A stretch of 64,000 nucleotides of DNA. It comes from Adiantum capillus-veneris. Taxonomy: Eukaryota; Streptophyta; Polypodiopsida; Polypodiales; Pteridaceae. This document shows positions 24,250-36,048 of this stretch, piece by piece. The stretch is from contig CM043959.1 in assembly GCA_014529385.2 (NCBI GenBank), positions 11,436,809-11,500,808 on the forward strand. Reading direction: 5' to 3'. The first letter of the stretch is position 1. The number at the start of each line of letters is the position of its first letter. The notes below the pieces were generated by a model, which worked only from the letters and a program-made list of their open reading frames with translations, ran no database searches and was not told the DNA's origin. Made by a program: the position numbers and the translations under genes.

Positions 24250-25590
24250 GTGTGGATTTAGTGGTTGGAGTGGGATATGATTCAGACGCTTCTTTAGATT
24301 CTCTTCCTTGCATAAATACCGCTTTCCAAAAGAAGTTCAATTAATCTGAAAGAGCAATACAATCAAGTGTTAAACATTTTCTTGATAGGGAGATTCTTCC
24401 CCCTGCCTTTGACATAGCTTTTAGCTTTATTACGTCCTTCAGAGGACCCTGGTGTAGAAGAAGGGGATAAAAAAGATGTGATCGAGTGTGAAGCAGAACT
24501 AGTTAACAAAGGCCTTTTGAGGTTAGGGGACTCCTCTACATCAAGTGAAGGTTTGAGAAGAGATAGGATATGTTTGATGCCTTTAGAAGCACTTAAATTA
24601 GAAAGCAGATGACTTAGTGCATCTAATTTTAGTTCTTTCAGAGCCTCGTACATGAAATTCCTAAAGTGAAGGTAAGCAATTTGGGCTTGCACAGCTTCCT
24701 TAGCTTGGTCACTAAGCCAAGAGCAAATAATAGGTAGAAAATGCTCCTCTGTGTGAGATGGGAAGAGGTCCTCTAGATGGTTGAGGAGGAGCCAAATTGC
24801 ATGATTTAACCAAAGGATGTTGCTTTCACAATCAGCTTTCACATCTAAAGCTTTGCAAGCATGTTTGATGTAGGGGTGGTAGATGTTCCAGATAGATTCC
24901 GAATAGAATTCACTTCTCTGTTTAGAAAAGTTCACTGTCCCTTGGTTCTGACATAAATGCCAAACAAGATAGGGCATTTTCTGGAATCCAAGAAATGCAT
25001 ACTAAAAGGTGCTTTTATGACATCACCTTTGTCCAAGAACTGAACTCCTTTGAGGGTCTCCAGTCGACAATCTTCACTAGTGGAGGCAAGTAGGGCTGCA
25101 AGAAAAATCCAAGTCTCGATTGAGATGGGTGCCACAAAAGCTTTATTTTGAAGCTCCCAAAGCAGATGGTCAAGCTCAATTCCTTCAATAGAAATCTATC
25201 TCGGAGGGAGGAAGGGAAAACACTTCGAGACTTTCGGAACCATATCCAGTAAAGAAGTTTCACTAGACGAGCTAAGTCCCTGTTGAAAGCTTTTGATTGC
25301 TTCTAGAGCACTATCAGCCCTACAAAAGATGCCTTTTGGAGCCTTAGCAGGATCAAAAGATTTAGTGGTAGAAAAATAGGAATCAAGGCCACAAAGTTTT
25401 CTGATAAAGTTAGAAAGGTCGGCTCCTTTAGCCGAGAACTGTAGAAGATCTCACTTTTGACGCATTTCAATGGCAGCAAGGTTAGAAGCTAACTTCTGAA
25501 GGTGAAGTATTCCTTCTTTCGACTCAACAAACAGATTGGCGAGGATAAGTACTCAGTCGTCGTTAAAGGTTGACAGATTCATGATAGAGT
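24250..25590 (-). pseudogene. Amino-terminal region of the RT protein or ORF1
   Basis: The minus strand from the ATG near 25,580 (MNLSTFNDD, then a stop) gives coherent but broken frames: ESKEGILHLQKLASNLAAIE, SAKGADLSNFIRKLCGLDSY, APISIETWIFLAALLAST, LETLKGVQFLDKGDVIKAPF. After a frameshift near 24,970 follows a 204-residue open stretch (IYHPYIKHACKALDVKADCE ... basic, Ser-rich tail with KAKSYVKGRGKNLPIKK). The family is not recognised. Its place directly upstream of the RT, with similar decay, suggests the same element. The basic Ser-rich tail could bind nucleic acid. Confidence 0.5.
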
Positions 25591-25599
25591 CATCGGTTT

Positions 25600-27510
25600 T
25601 TGTAACCTTTGAGGATTGGTTTAAAGAGAAATTGCCAAAGGGTCTGGATAACTTTAATCACGAGCATGGATGCCGGGGAGAAGGGTAGGGTTGATAGGTC
25701 AAGAGCAGCAGAGACAGGGACAATCTGAAGTTAAAAATATCAATACCAGTAAGATCTAAAAGAGGAGCTAGTAGGTATTCCATCCTAAAAACCAATCAAG
25801 ACAAAGGTCATAGTGGTGTGTGTGGGATACCCCCTACCCTAGAAAATCCGTTCGCAAGTCTCATCTCCTAAGGATATAAATCCTGCAGACTAGGTCTTGG
25901 TGCCATAGGTAAAACCCAAAGGCACCCATGTGCTTAAGGAGAGAGAGTTTAAACTATTATCAATATACATAACACATGAGAAAAACTACAAAGATCAAGG
26001 TCTACAGTTCAAAGTATCAAATCATGTATTACTTTCGACTAGAAATCCAAACAAATACATCTCAGTATCAGGCCATAATAGGGTAAGAAGGTCGTGATTA
26101 GTGTGACAATATAAGTGAACATCATTCCAACTTCTCAAACAGAAGCCAAGGAAAGGACACCCTTACCTGCATACACAGTAAGAAAACAAACTATTCGTTA
26201 GTTTTCAAACCGCATAACAGGTAACTGGGGTGACCTAGTTGTCATCCATGTCACCTTGGTACTAGCTTAAAGAAGAAAACTACGTTGTTTAAATGAAAAT
26301 GATGTGTAGTAGCCTTCTTAAAGGCCGTGATTTCTAGAAACAAATCATCAAAGTGCTAGGTTAAATTTTTTGAAATGTACATATTCCTTCCAATTCAAAG
26401 TTTAATACCAAAATTCAAATGTGGAATAGAGCCTAAAAATTTCCTTAATTGACATACATAATCCGCTAAAAGAAGCTCATACTTCCTTAACCCCATCAGT
26501 TTCCATAAGACTTTCTTTAGAAAATTAATTCAATTTATTTATTGAAGTCAAAGTTCTATGTAAACCTTTCTTTGTTCTGCAGAATAAAAGTGTTTTTTAG
26601 TTATATCTTCCTCCAGGTAATTACCACCGAATAGCCAATTGGGTTAAATTTATGCAAGATCCAAGTCTATGCCGATAAAGGAGCCCACACAACCCAGATG
26701 AAGAGCAAACATAAAAGCAAACGGAATTTAGAGAATATTTCAAGGACAAGCACTAGAAGAGATACTTGTGAGATCAATATTGTGAGCCCATTACCCACCT
26801 ATTCTGCAAACACCATTAGAACCAATCACTCATTATTCCATACCAGATAAACCAGTGGAAAGCCCATCAGCTTCCCAACCATATCCAAGTAGATAAAAAG
26901 TTTATACAAACTATACAGAGGAGAAGTGGAAAGCCACTTAATACCATCAAAAGAGACCAGATATAAGGTCAACCCACACTATATCCTGGGCCGAATACTT
27001 TACAATAGTCCTATATACCATACAGAGGATAAGAGAAAGCCCATAGGTGGTTTATACCAACACATAATGATCGGATATATGGTCACACCCAAACAAATTC
27101 GGGGCCTGAAAAGTGTATATCAGTCCCAGATACAACATCATTGACAAAATAAATTCAAGCTCTACATAATTGTTGCTGGTAAACCGAGTAACATGTAAGA
27201 GAAATTGTAATACTCACCCGCATACATAGTATGCAAGCTAGCAGATACTAACTCTTAGTATCACCCGAGAACAGAAAAAACTTCCCTACATAGGGCCGCA
27301 TAAAGCAGTAGCGACTTAGCTATGCAAATAGTAGTTGGTACCAGATCGGTTGGCAAGCCAAAACCCCAACCAAACTAATCCATGCAACACTTTTTAACAG
27401 AAAATAACCCAAATAGAAGTAGTATGAGAATAACCCCCTCAATTCCTAAACTGACAAGCTTCATTAAATTCATTTTCAATACCACCAGCACTTGCTGTAG
27501 CAATAAGTCC
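25600..27510. other. Putative untranslated part of the Penelope-like element
   Basis: No coding evidence. At 26,843-27,128 there are about two and a half imperfect copies of a block of roughly 107 bp that includes ACAGAGGA..AG..GAAAGCC and a GTCA-C-CA segment (copies start near 26,915 and 27,022). The element's leader would lie here, between the right direct repeat and the coding region. Confidence 0.45.
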
Positions 27511-28377
<867 letters not shown>

Positions 28378-28589
28378 AAAAAGGCCTCTGCCTCCTTTAA
28401 GGTGAAGGAATTAGAAGCGTGAAGACCAACAACAACATTCCCAGTCCTGAATCTCTATTCCAAGAGCAATGTCTAGTCCTTGCAAAGGTAAAAGCAATCT
28501 CTTCACGCGTATTTGGTCCATAGTTTAGTTGTGTCTAGGAATTGTGCTACAAAATGTAAAAGGCCATTTAACATTGAACCTAGCAAAAT

Positions 28590-28816
28590 TGGATCACGAC
28601 ATGCTAGTTGTTTTGTGGAGGTTCGTTTATGTACTCCGCGTGCCATGATCCACTTTTTAAAGTGAACAATGTTTTTTTTAATGGAGTATAAAATTCTTTG
28701 ATGTTTTGGTAGTATTACTGTGTATAAAAGCCAATCAAGTGGATCACGGTGCACCAGTAGGTTTGTGGAGTTTTGCTTATGTACTCCGCGTGCCGTGATC
28801 CACTTGATTGGCTTTT
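28590..28816. repeat. Two related units with inverted ends, one a perfect 24-bp hairpin
   Basis: 28,726-28,749 (AAAAGCCAATCAAGTGGATC + ACGG) is exactly reverse-complementary to 28,793-28,816, leaving a 43-base loop. A related unit lies about 150 bp to the left (28,590-28,665): it shares GTACTCCGCGTGCC and has weaker inverted arms (GGATCACG / TGATCC). Could be a small foldback element or a hairpin RNA source. The minus-strand frame running through both units looks accidental. Confidence 0.8.
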
Positions 28817-29050
28817 GCTCTTCACAACTATATAGCAATTTTGCATTCTATCAAAGGATGCACATATGCTAATCATGTTGTGTTATTGTCTATATGATTA
28901 GTTGGAAATAATTGTGAGATACCTAGCTATTGTTTGTTGAAAACTTATATGATCATGTGGTGCTCATTTTTTTATTTATGTTTGAAGAAACTTATATTTC
29001 TCAGTATGAAATAAATGGCAGGATTAAGATCTCATAGGAGGAAGAGGTAG

Positions 29051-30277
29051 AAAATAGATCTCGAGGGCATCATTGGCCAAGAAAACATTTTGAGAAGACT
29101 GTCGGAGCTGTTAAAAACTTCAACGAAGAGGAATGTAGACTTCAGAGAACCCATTGATATATCTGGTGTAGAGCCTGCCATGAGTTTGGAGGAGCGTGAT
29201 ACTGATCCATTCATCGAAATGGAGTCCCCTTCTACTCCAAAATTTACTTTACTGAACTCACTTGAGAGAGATGTGGATTTTTCAACACCTACTTTGCAGA
29301 GTGCCCAATGTGTTGCAACAATCCCAAAGAAAAAAGAGGTAGTTATTTATGAAGACCCTACACTGATTGATGAAAGGCTTTTAGATTTCAGGTTCTTTTG
29401 GGCTGGTGATAAGTTTGACTTGGTCTCCTACATTTTTAATGCTCCATTTAATCTTGATGTGTTTATAACAGAACAGACTGAACACTTGAAGCTGGAACGA
29501 GAGAAGTTTGAGCTTCACACTCAAGAGGGCAAGGTTAATGTTGGTGAAATGGTGGTAGTCCGTTTAAAAGACTGTGATCCTAAAAGACAGTCTTACAAGA
29601 AGTACAACCAGTTGCCTCTTATGTACGGACCCCATTGGTGCAGCTTACATGAACAGAGGTGCAAGCTGGTTCAAGAATCCTTTGGATTTATATTATTTTT
29701 AAATGGATTATTTAGAAGTCTTATGAAAGATCCTAAGGAGGTCATGGAGGAACACGATTTACCAGTAGATGAAAAAGAGGAAAAGGATGAGGAATATATT
29801 GAAGTGACGGAGATAGAGGAGTCCATTGATCTTGAAGAAGAAGAAAAAGAGGTGGAACGAAGCAATCTTCTCTTAGTGAAAACCTCAGATATCAAGCTAC
29901 CTCTAGATGTGTCAGGTTTCAATGAGCGGTAAGCCACCTTAATGCTACCAGGAGTGCCAGAGTTTAAATTTGGAGACAAGTCATACATTTTCCTTCATGA
30001 TATACAAAGTATTTTTTGTTTGCGTGAGGACTTTGCATTGGCCACTATCTCCAAGTATCACGAGGAGAAGAATGGATTTGTTTCATATGACAGTAGTGAT
30101 GACAAGGCAATGGAGATCTCCAATAACCCATTGGATTGCCTTCAACTCTGCTTTGAAAAGGCGAAAAAGTATAAAGAAAGCCTTCTTGATGAAGCCACAT
30201 TTCAAACTATTCAAAATAATCTCAAGCCATCAACTAGTAATCAAGATATGGAGGATTGGTTTAAGCGACCAGCATAG
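29051..30277 (+). pseudogene. Unrecognised long open frame, interrupted once
   Basis: After a TAG at 29,048 the + frame is open through 29,932 (about 294 codons) and, past one TAA at 29,930, goes on in the same frame to a TAG at 30,275. It starts KIDLEGIIGQENILRRLSEL without an early ATG; the first good ATG reads MSLEERDTDPF near 29,180. Features: Asp/Glu-rich tracts near 29,780-29,850, FRFFWAGDKFDLVSYIF, QLPLMYGPHWCSLHEQRC, PEFKFGDKSYIFLHDIQSIF and a C-terminal MEDWFKRPA. The TAA sits in CGG|TAAGCC, where GGTAAG could instead be a splice donor. I recognise no family. It may be a host gene or transposon gene with an exon at 30,500-30,806. Confidence 0.45.
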
Positions 30278-30335
30278 GAGTCAACCTATGGATGAATGAG
30301 CTTTTTTGCAAGATGAGATTTTCATGGTATAATAT

Positions 30336-30480
<145 letters not shown>

Positions 30481-30497
30481 TTCTTTTGTTTACAGCC

Positions 30498-30806
30498 ATG
30501 GATTGTTGAAAAGGATGACTTTATTTGTCGTTGAAGAAGTGATAGTTCCGTGGCAGAGATGCAGCTCTAGGACATTATCTTCCTAGTCTATGTGAGGCAC
30601 CCATCCTAATCTTACACAACGGAATGTCACAAGAGGGGGATACTACAACCTATGCTTTCAAGAAATTATCTCGTTTCTTAGGTGGTCCAATGCTGCCACA
30701 AAATGCAGACAAAGTTATCCTCATCAACAAGGTTTTTGGGAGACAATGTTTTGGTTACTTTTGCCAGGATAGACCAAGGGCCGTGCAGCATATTACTACC
30801 CATACA
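30498..30806 (+). pseudogene. Putative downstream exon of the + gene
   Basis: After an acceptor-like TTTGTTTACAG a single + frame is open without a stop: VVEEVIVPWQRDAALGHYLP, LCEAPILILHNGMSQEGDTT, YAFKKLSRFLGGPML, RQCFGYFCQDRPRAVQH, ending at TAA 30,807. The composition (aromatic, Gly and Cys in spaced positions) is protein-like rather than random. Family unknown. It lies 220 bp after the 29,051-30,277 frame, separated by the compound microsatellite. Confidence 0.45.
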
Positions 30807-31049
30807 TAACAATGGAATTATCTTTAGGGAAAGAAAACCCTACTAAACTCTTAAAGTATGGATAACATTTAATGATCAGATACAAGGGCGAGGTTCCAAA
30901 TGATATTTGCAAATCATCAAAAGTTTGAAAAAGTTGTGGTACATATTGAATTTAATTCTACAGGCATTTGTGGTACATCCGATCATCTAAACTCTAATTC
31001 TCTTGTTCCACCGATGATTGACATATTGCATTGTCTCCCTCCACCTCAT

Positions 31050-32170
31050 TTGACTTTCAAGAGCACTTGAGTTGTTGAATGCATCTGCTCGCTTTCTTTT
31101 TTGAAGTTGCAAATGTCTGATTGCCTATACGGTTGCTAAAGAGGCCAATACTTGCTTTTGTTGCATGTGGTGAATGATTCTGTGATAAAACCACTGAAAT
31201 AACTCCTTCAGACTGTTGGCCTTATTTCGAGAGCCTCCATGCTGTGTGCATCTGAAGTAGGCATTTCTAGTCATGTAATGAGACTTCTCCAAGCTCTAGG
31301 GTGTTCCATGTACTTGGATTCCCATACTTTTGGATGAAGTATGGCAAATGATTAGAAATAATGTGCTGCAAAACAAGAAATTTAAATACAAACTTAGTAC
31401 TAAGACTATCTGAGGTGCTTTGAATTTACCATGTAATGAGTGATTTGAGTGTCAGTCCATGCTGCCTTGAAGGATTTTTTTCAGTATAGCTGAAGGTTCT
31501 GTTTAAACTTGCTGAGATTATCCTACGACCAATCATCATTCTCACAAATTTGAAATAACGTGTCAATGGAATTCCACACATCACCCTTTGCATTGCGAGT
31601 TGTTGGCTCTTAGTCTTTCACTGCTAAATGAAATTTTTTCCAGTGCATATACTCAACTTTGCTAATATAGGTAGAGTGATATACTATCCCTCGCTTTGTT
31701 AGCTTCACATCTTTCATACCTTGAGGTTTAGATAGAAAATGGTGTGCCTTGACCCCACCTATGGATGGTTTGCAGGGTACATCTTTCTCATTGATTGAAC
31801 TTTTTTCGTACCGCTGGATTTTCACATTGCCCCCATGTAAACCAGTATCTGACAAAACTAGTTCCAAAGCCTCTAGAGCGACCTGTCGTTTAGCTGACTT
31901 TTTGATTTTCCAAGAAAACCCAATGTACAAATATACCAACTTCTCTACAATTCGGCAGAGACCATGCATTGTACAAATATGGACATTAGCAAGTGGTATA
32001 TCCAGAACTGGTTAGAAATTAGAGTCTTGATTGTGACAAGTAGGCCTTTCTCCACCACTTTGGGTCCATCACCTTTGCAGGCTCCATGCAATACAAGCAT
32101 GGAGACTTTGCCATGGCACCCATTCCACAATTATACATACACTTCAGTGTTTTGAGGTCACCTCCAAGAT
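31050..32170 (-). pseudogene. Unrecognised transposon-like gene, minus strand
   Basis: Coherent minus-strand frames, high to low: CGMGAMAKSPCLYCMEPAKV (a CxxC pair) near 32,115; DIPLANVHICTMHGLCRIVE near 31,995; EALELVLSDTGLHGGNVKIQ near 31,870; WKKFHLAVKD at 31,640; GDVWNSIDTLFQICENDDW near 31,570; then HIISNHLPYFIQKYGNPSTW near 31,360 and MHTAWRLSK near 31,250. The run of His and Cys positions and the H-(I/P)-x-F-I-x-K-Y-G segment remind me of uncharacterised transposon-encoded proteins common in repeat-rich genomes, but I cannot name a superfamily. Several stops. It converges on the + gene at 29-30.8 kb. Confidence 0.4.
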
Positions 32171-32200
32171 GCCATTGAACTTGAAAGTCTCCTCTCCCAT

Positions 32201-32587
32201 CTACACCCAGTACCTCTCGTCGATCATTTGCCTATCAATGATATCTGAAAGCCAAGGTTGCCCTAGCATCATTGGTTGTTGTGTGCTTTCATCTGTCACC
32301 ACATAGAATTTTTGTGAGTAAATATATTGATGTAGCTGTATATGCAATATAATCCACCCTAATGTTTTCAATGGATGTGATGTGCTACTTTCCAGCACTT
32401 GGGGAGTAGGATGAAGTTGATCAGTGACTTGGAGCTGTTGGTATAATCCGCAAGAGATCAAATTTGCTTGAGCACCCGAATCAAGCAAGGCTGGTGATTC
32501 AACTTGATTGTTGCCCACCTTGACTGTAATTATTGGCTCTACTGTGTCCTCTTCCAAGTTCATCAGTCGAATGGCATTGATTCTCAA
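32201..32587 (-). pseudogene. Second retropepsin-like domain downstream of integrase
   Basis: The minus frame of about 128 residues reads PIITVKVGNNQVESPALLDS, with active site LLDSGAQANLISCGLY, a middle of IILHIQLHQ, and the C-terminal aspartic-protease signature PMMLGQPWLSDIIDRQMI. This is a complete retropepsin fold by motif order. It is in the same frame as the integrase C-terminal ORF, separated only by a TGA (32,612) and a short linker QHQQCKPPLRINAIR. The element already has a usual protease at 36,950-37,203, so this is extra. It could be a fusion, a read-through product, or a fragment of another element joined by chance. Confidence 0.7.
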
Positions 32588-32611
32588 TGGTGGTTTACAT
32601 TGTTGATGTTG

Positions 32612-33235
32612 TCACAGAAGCCGTCTTTTTGCAATGCGTTCTTGTGCTTCGGTTTGAGCTTCCTCCCGTACTCTCTCTTTTTCCTTCATTCTTTTCTTTC
32701 CTTGATGAATCTGTTGGAGCGTCTCCTGTGTGAGTGGTAGGTGATATCTCCTTAGTCGACACCCACTAATCCAGTTTGGCATTTCTTCACCTGCTAATGT
32801 AGCAAGCTTGACAGCCCCACTTTGTGATAGATCATGAATCACAAATGGTCCCATCCCTCGCTTTTTCAGTTTCTTGGCATGTTGCTTCAAGGTATAAACA
32901 AGTACGTAATCACCTGTTTTAAACTCTTTGGTACGCACATGTTTGTCGAAAAATTCCTTTTGTCTTCTCTTTTTAGCATAGATCGAAGCGACAGCTCGTA
33001 AGCGGAGTTCATCTAGCTTTTCAAGATCATTAATTCGTGAAGAGAGTTCATGCCTTGTCCAATCCAAGCTTTTTGCTACTCGTAGAGTTGGGATTAAAAA
33101 CTCTATGGGTAGTATAGCATTTAGCCCAAACACCATGTTGTATGGTGTTGTTCCTATTGAGGTTTTGTAAGCTACCCTGTATACCCATAGTGTTGAGTGT
33201 AGCTGCTGATCCCAATCGGTCCTTGAATGTGACAC
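32612..33235 (-). pseudogene. pol: Gypsy-1 integrase C-terminal half
   Basis: Minus frame: STLWVYRVAYKTSIGTTPYN, FLIPTLRVAKSLDWTRHEL, LDELRLRAVASIYAKKRRQK, TKEFKTGDYVLVYTLKQHAK, KKRGMGPFVIHDL and GEEMPNWISGCRLRRYH, then an Arg/Glu/Lys-rich tail (EKERVREEAQTEAQERIAKR). This is the non-specific DNA-binding C-terminus typical of this plant gypsy group, without a chromodomain. The close counterpart is Gypsy-0 at 6,331-6,670. The ORF ends at TGA 32,612; the frame continues into the second retropepsin. Confidence 0.93.
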
Positions 33236-34430
33236 TATTTTCGTGAGAACCGTGCATAGTGTTTTATTTGTGGCCTCCGCTTGCCCATTGGCCTATGGAT
33301 GGTATGGTGCTGATTTTCTATGTATGACCATGAAATCCTCTAGTAGATATTCAATGACTTCATTGAGGAAGTGTGTTCCACGGTCACTGACAATTTCTAT
33401 TGGTAACCCGTAACGTACAAAAACATTCTCATACAAAAATTGAGCTGTGGTGCGTGCATCAGCTTTTTGTGTTGCTTTGGCTTTGACCCATTTTGTGAGA
33501 TAATCCGTAGCCACAATGATATATTGGGTATGGGTGCGATATGCAGGGGGTGATATAGGTCCCACAAAATCAATGCCCCACTTTGCAAATGCCCTTGCCC
33601 CCATCATTGGCCTTAATGGCATCTCATCTCTTTTGATTGGTACCTTGGTGCGTTGACATGCATCACAACGTTTGACAAACTCCTCGGCATCCATGTGCAA
33701 TGTAGGCCACCAAATTCCTGCGGTTAAGACAAGTTTTTCCGTCTTATCGTCCGAAAAATGGCCTCCACTTACTCCGCTATGTGCATGTTCTAGAATCAGT
33801 AGGTATTCGATTTCACTTGCACAGATTCTAAGTTGGTTGTCCTTTCCCCGTTTATAGAGTTGATTTCCAATTAGCTGAAAGTCATGAGCTTCCAGCTCTA
33901 TAGCTTTCTCCCATGCTCTTGTAGTGTTCTCAGGGAACGTTCTGGTGGTTAGGAAGTCAATGATATATTGACTCCATGCAGGTGCTATGTTCACCTGAAA
34001 CAAAGTTGCGTGATCTACTAGTCGTTTGGCACTACATACTGTACAATTGGTAACATAAGAATGTGTAACCGCATACATAGTTGGCCAATAAACCCCTAAT
34101 TTTTTCAGTCTTTGGTGTGTTTTCACTGTCGAACAATGAAATGCACAACCCTGGACATGAGCCTCTTCCTGGTAGCACTCGAATTCTTCCGGATTTATAC
34201 ATAATCATAGGATTAGGTCAGATTCAAGATGATACAGCCGTCCTGCTATCAATTGAAAGTTTTTTGTTTGTCGAATTGTTGGCTATTTGGATCTACATCC
34301 TGTATTATCAAACTCACTTCCAAAGGAGAGAATGCTGACTATTTCCTGAGACCATTTGGGTACCATTTCAATGTTGAAAAGATAAGCATCTGGTATGTCA
34401 TCATCTACCCCTTGAGGAGCTTCCCGTTGT
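33236..34430 (-). pseudogene. pol: Gypsy-1 integrase: two zinc-binding modules and catalytic core
   Basis: From 34,430 down the minus strand reads a linker (EAPQGVDDDIPDAYLFNIEM), then module 1: NFQLIAGRLYHLESDLIL, EEAHVQGCAFH, LKKLGVYWPTMYA, CTVCSAKR (to about 34,025). Module 2 repeats the plan: WSQYIIDFL, DFQLIGNQLYKRGKDNQL, LEHAHSGVSGGHFSDDKT, AGIWWPTLHMD, CDACQRTK (to about 33,640). The core follows: FAKWGIDFVGPISPP (Asp), EIVSDRGTHFLNE (Asp), then a TAG at about 33,290 where Gln is expected, and ANGQAEATNKTL (Glu). All three catalytic residues are present. Stops at 34,285 and 34,210 break module 1. Confidence 0.9.
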
Positions 34431-36048
34431 GTATTCTTGAAAGATGATCAGCTCGCAGATGAGTTTTTCCCTTTTTGACCACCACTGTGAAGTCAAATTC
34501 TAGCAATATAATAAACCAGCATACGATCCTCCCTGTGTTGCAAGGTTTATTTACTAGGTATAAAAGAGCTTGATGATCCGTGAAGAACACAAATTTGTTT
34601 GCAAGCAAATAATGCCAAAATTTCTTTACAGCATAAATCATTCCTAACCCTTCGCTCTTGGTGGTTGTGTAGTTCTTTTCTGCACTGTTTAACTGTCGGC
34701 TCGCATAGCAAACTGGAAAATCCATTGTTCCGTCTCCAGGTTGAGCTAGAATGCTTCCAATGGCATATGCCGAAGCATCAATGTGCACATGGAATATCTT
34801 GTCCCAATGTGGTGCCTTTAGCACAGGTGCGGATATAAGGTTTTCTTTCAGCCTTTGGAATGAAGTCTCACACTCATTGGTCCATTCGAAATTGACTAGC
34901 AAATGATACAGAGGTTGTGCGATGACCGCATACATGTAGATGAATCTTCGATAATATCCACAGTGCCCCATAAAGGATTGCACTTTTTTTGCATTAGTAG
35001 GCATGGGCAGGTCTACAATGACTTTGACTTTGTCCAGGTCTGTGGTTATGCCGTTTCTTGAGACAATGTGTCCTAAGATTCGTCCTTGCTTAACCATAAA
35101 TACACACTTTTCCAGGTTTAGACAGATTCGATATGTCCTGCACTTTTCAAAGACCTTTTGCAAATGGTCGATATGTTCCTCTCGCAGAAGAGAGTGTACA
35201 CACAGGTCATCCATGTATATTTCTAAGAATATTCTTAGGTATTCCTTGAAAGCGTGAGTCATTAACCTCTGGAAAGTGGCTGGTGCATTTGTTAAGATAA
35301 ATGGCATAACTCGATATGCATAAATCCCCCATTTTGTGGCAAAAGCTATTTTGTGTTGATCCTCCCTTGCTATTGCCAATTGGTTGTATTCTGAAAACCC
35401 ATCCAGAAAGGAATAAGCCCGTTTCCCGGCCACTCGCTCAAGGACATGTTCTGTAATTGGCAAGGGATAATTATCCCTTATGGTTGCCACATTCACCTTT
35501 TTGAGGTTTACACACACTCGCAGTTTTCCATTCTTCTTGGGAACGACCACAATAGGTGAAACCCAATCTGTATGTTCAATTTCATAGATGAACTCTGCGT
35601 CCATCAGCCTATCAATCTCTTCTTTGATTCGTTTGGCAAATGTGTCATTATATGTATAAGGACGTTGTTTGCTAGGTTTTGCATCCGATTTTAAAGGAAT
35701 TGTATGTTGGCATATCAATGGATCAACTCCTTTAAGGTCTTTATAGGACCAAGCAAACAAATCTTTAGCTGTGAGAAGTTGTGTTAGCTGTGCTTCCTCC
35801 TCAGGCTCTAAATCATTAGCTATATAGACCGGCTGGGGCTTTTCACCTGGTTCTGCGAGGTCTATTCTTTTTGCATTTTCAGGCCCATCATAAGATTCTT
35901 GGTTGGTTCTCTCCCGGATTGGTGGTGTCATGATGATTTTTCTATCCTGGATAGTAAATTTCCTATAGTGTGGTGGTACGTTCATGTTGCCCTTTCCTGA
36001 CTCCCCTTTACCATCACTATCCTCTTCAGTAGTCCATATCTCCCTCAA
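34405..36048 (-). CDS. pol: Gypsy-1 reverse transcriptase and RNase H, longest open frame
   Basis: A 547-codon open minus frame. An N-terminal linker (IIMTPPIRERTNQ, ANDLEPEEEAQLTQLL) leads to RT motifs: EIEHTDWVSPIVVVPKKNGK, RVCVNLKKVN, YSFLDGFSEYNQLAIA (motif A Asp), MPFILTNAPATFQRLM, FLEIYMDDLCVHS (motif C YMDD, intact), GRILGHIVSRNGI, MGHCGYYRRFIYMYA. RNase H follows: FHVHIDASAYAIGSILAQP, ASRQLNSAEKNYTTTKSEGL, HYLLANKFVFFTDHQALLYL, KGKTHLRADHLSRI. The frame leaves the coding path near 34,430. This is the only long intact domain of the element. As the rest is broken it is a remnant of pol rather than a working gene. Confidence 0.9.
   Translation of the reverse strand: MREIWTTEEDSDGKGESGKGNMNVPPHYRKFTIQDRKIIMTPPIRERTNQESYDGPENAKRIDLAEPGEKPQPVYIANDLEPEEEAQLTQLLTAKDLFAWSYKDLKGVDPLICQHTIPLKSDAKPSKQRPYTYNDTFAKRIKEEIDRLMDAEFIYEIEHTDWVSPIVVVPKKNGKLRVCVNLKKVNVATIRDNYPLPITEHVLERVAGKRAYSFLDGFSEYNQLAIAREDQHKIAFATKWGIYAYRVMPFILTNAPATFQRLMTHAFKEYLRIFLEIYMDDLCVHSLLREEHIDHLQKVFEKCRTYRICLNLEKCVFMVKQGRILGHIVSRNGITTDLDKVKVIVDLPMPTNAKKVQSFMGHCGYYRRFIYMYAVIAQPLYHLLVNFEWTNECETSFQRLKENLISAPVLKAPHWDKIFHVHIDASAYAIGSILAQPGDGTMDFPVCYASRQLNSAEKNYTTTKSEGLGMIYAVKKFWHYLLANKFVFFTDHQALLYLVNKPCNTGRIVCWFIILLEFDFTVVVKKGKTHLRADHLSRIHNGKLLKG

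Noticed and set aside
28503-28838. 111-residue minus frame with an internal repeat as a gene
   Set aside because: The repeat comes from the duplicated hairpin units, and no protein family is visible.
32201-32587. Integrated pararetrovirus (caulimovirid) as source of the second protease
   Set aside because: No movement protein, coat protein or virus-type RT was seen nearby; the domain is in frame with a Ty3/gypsy integrase.
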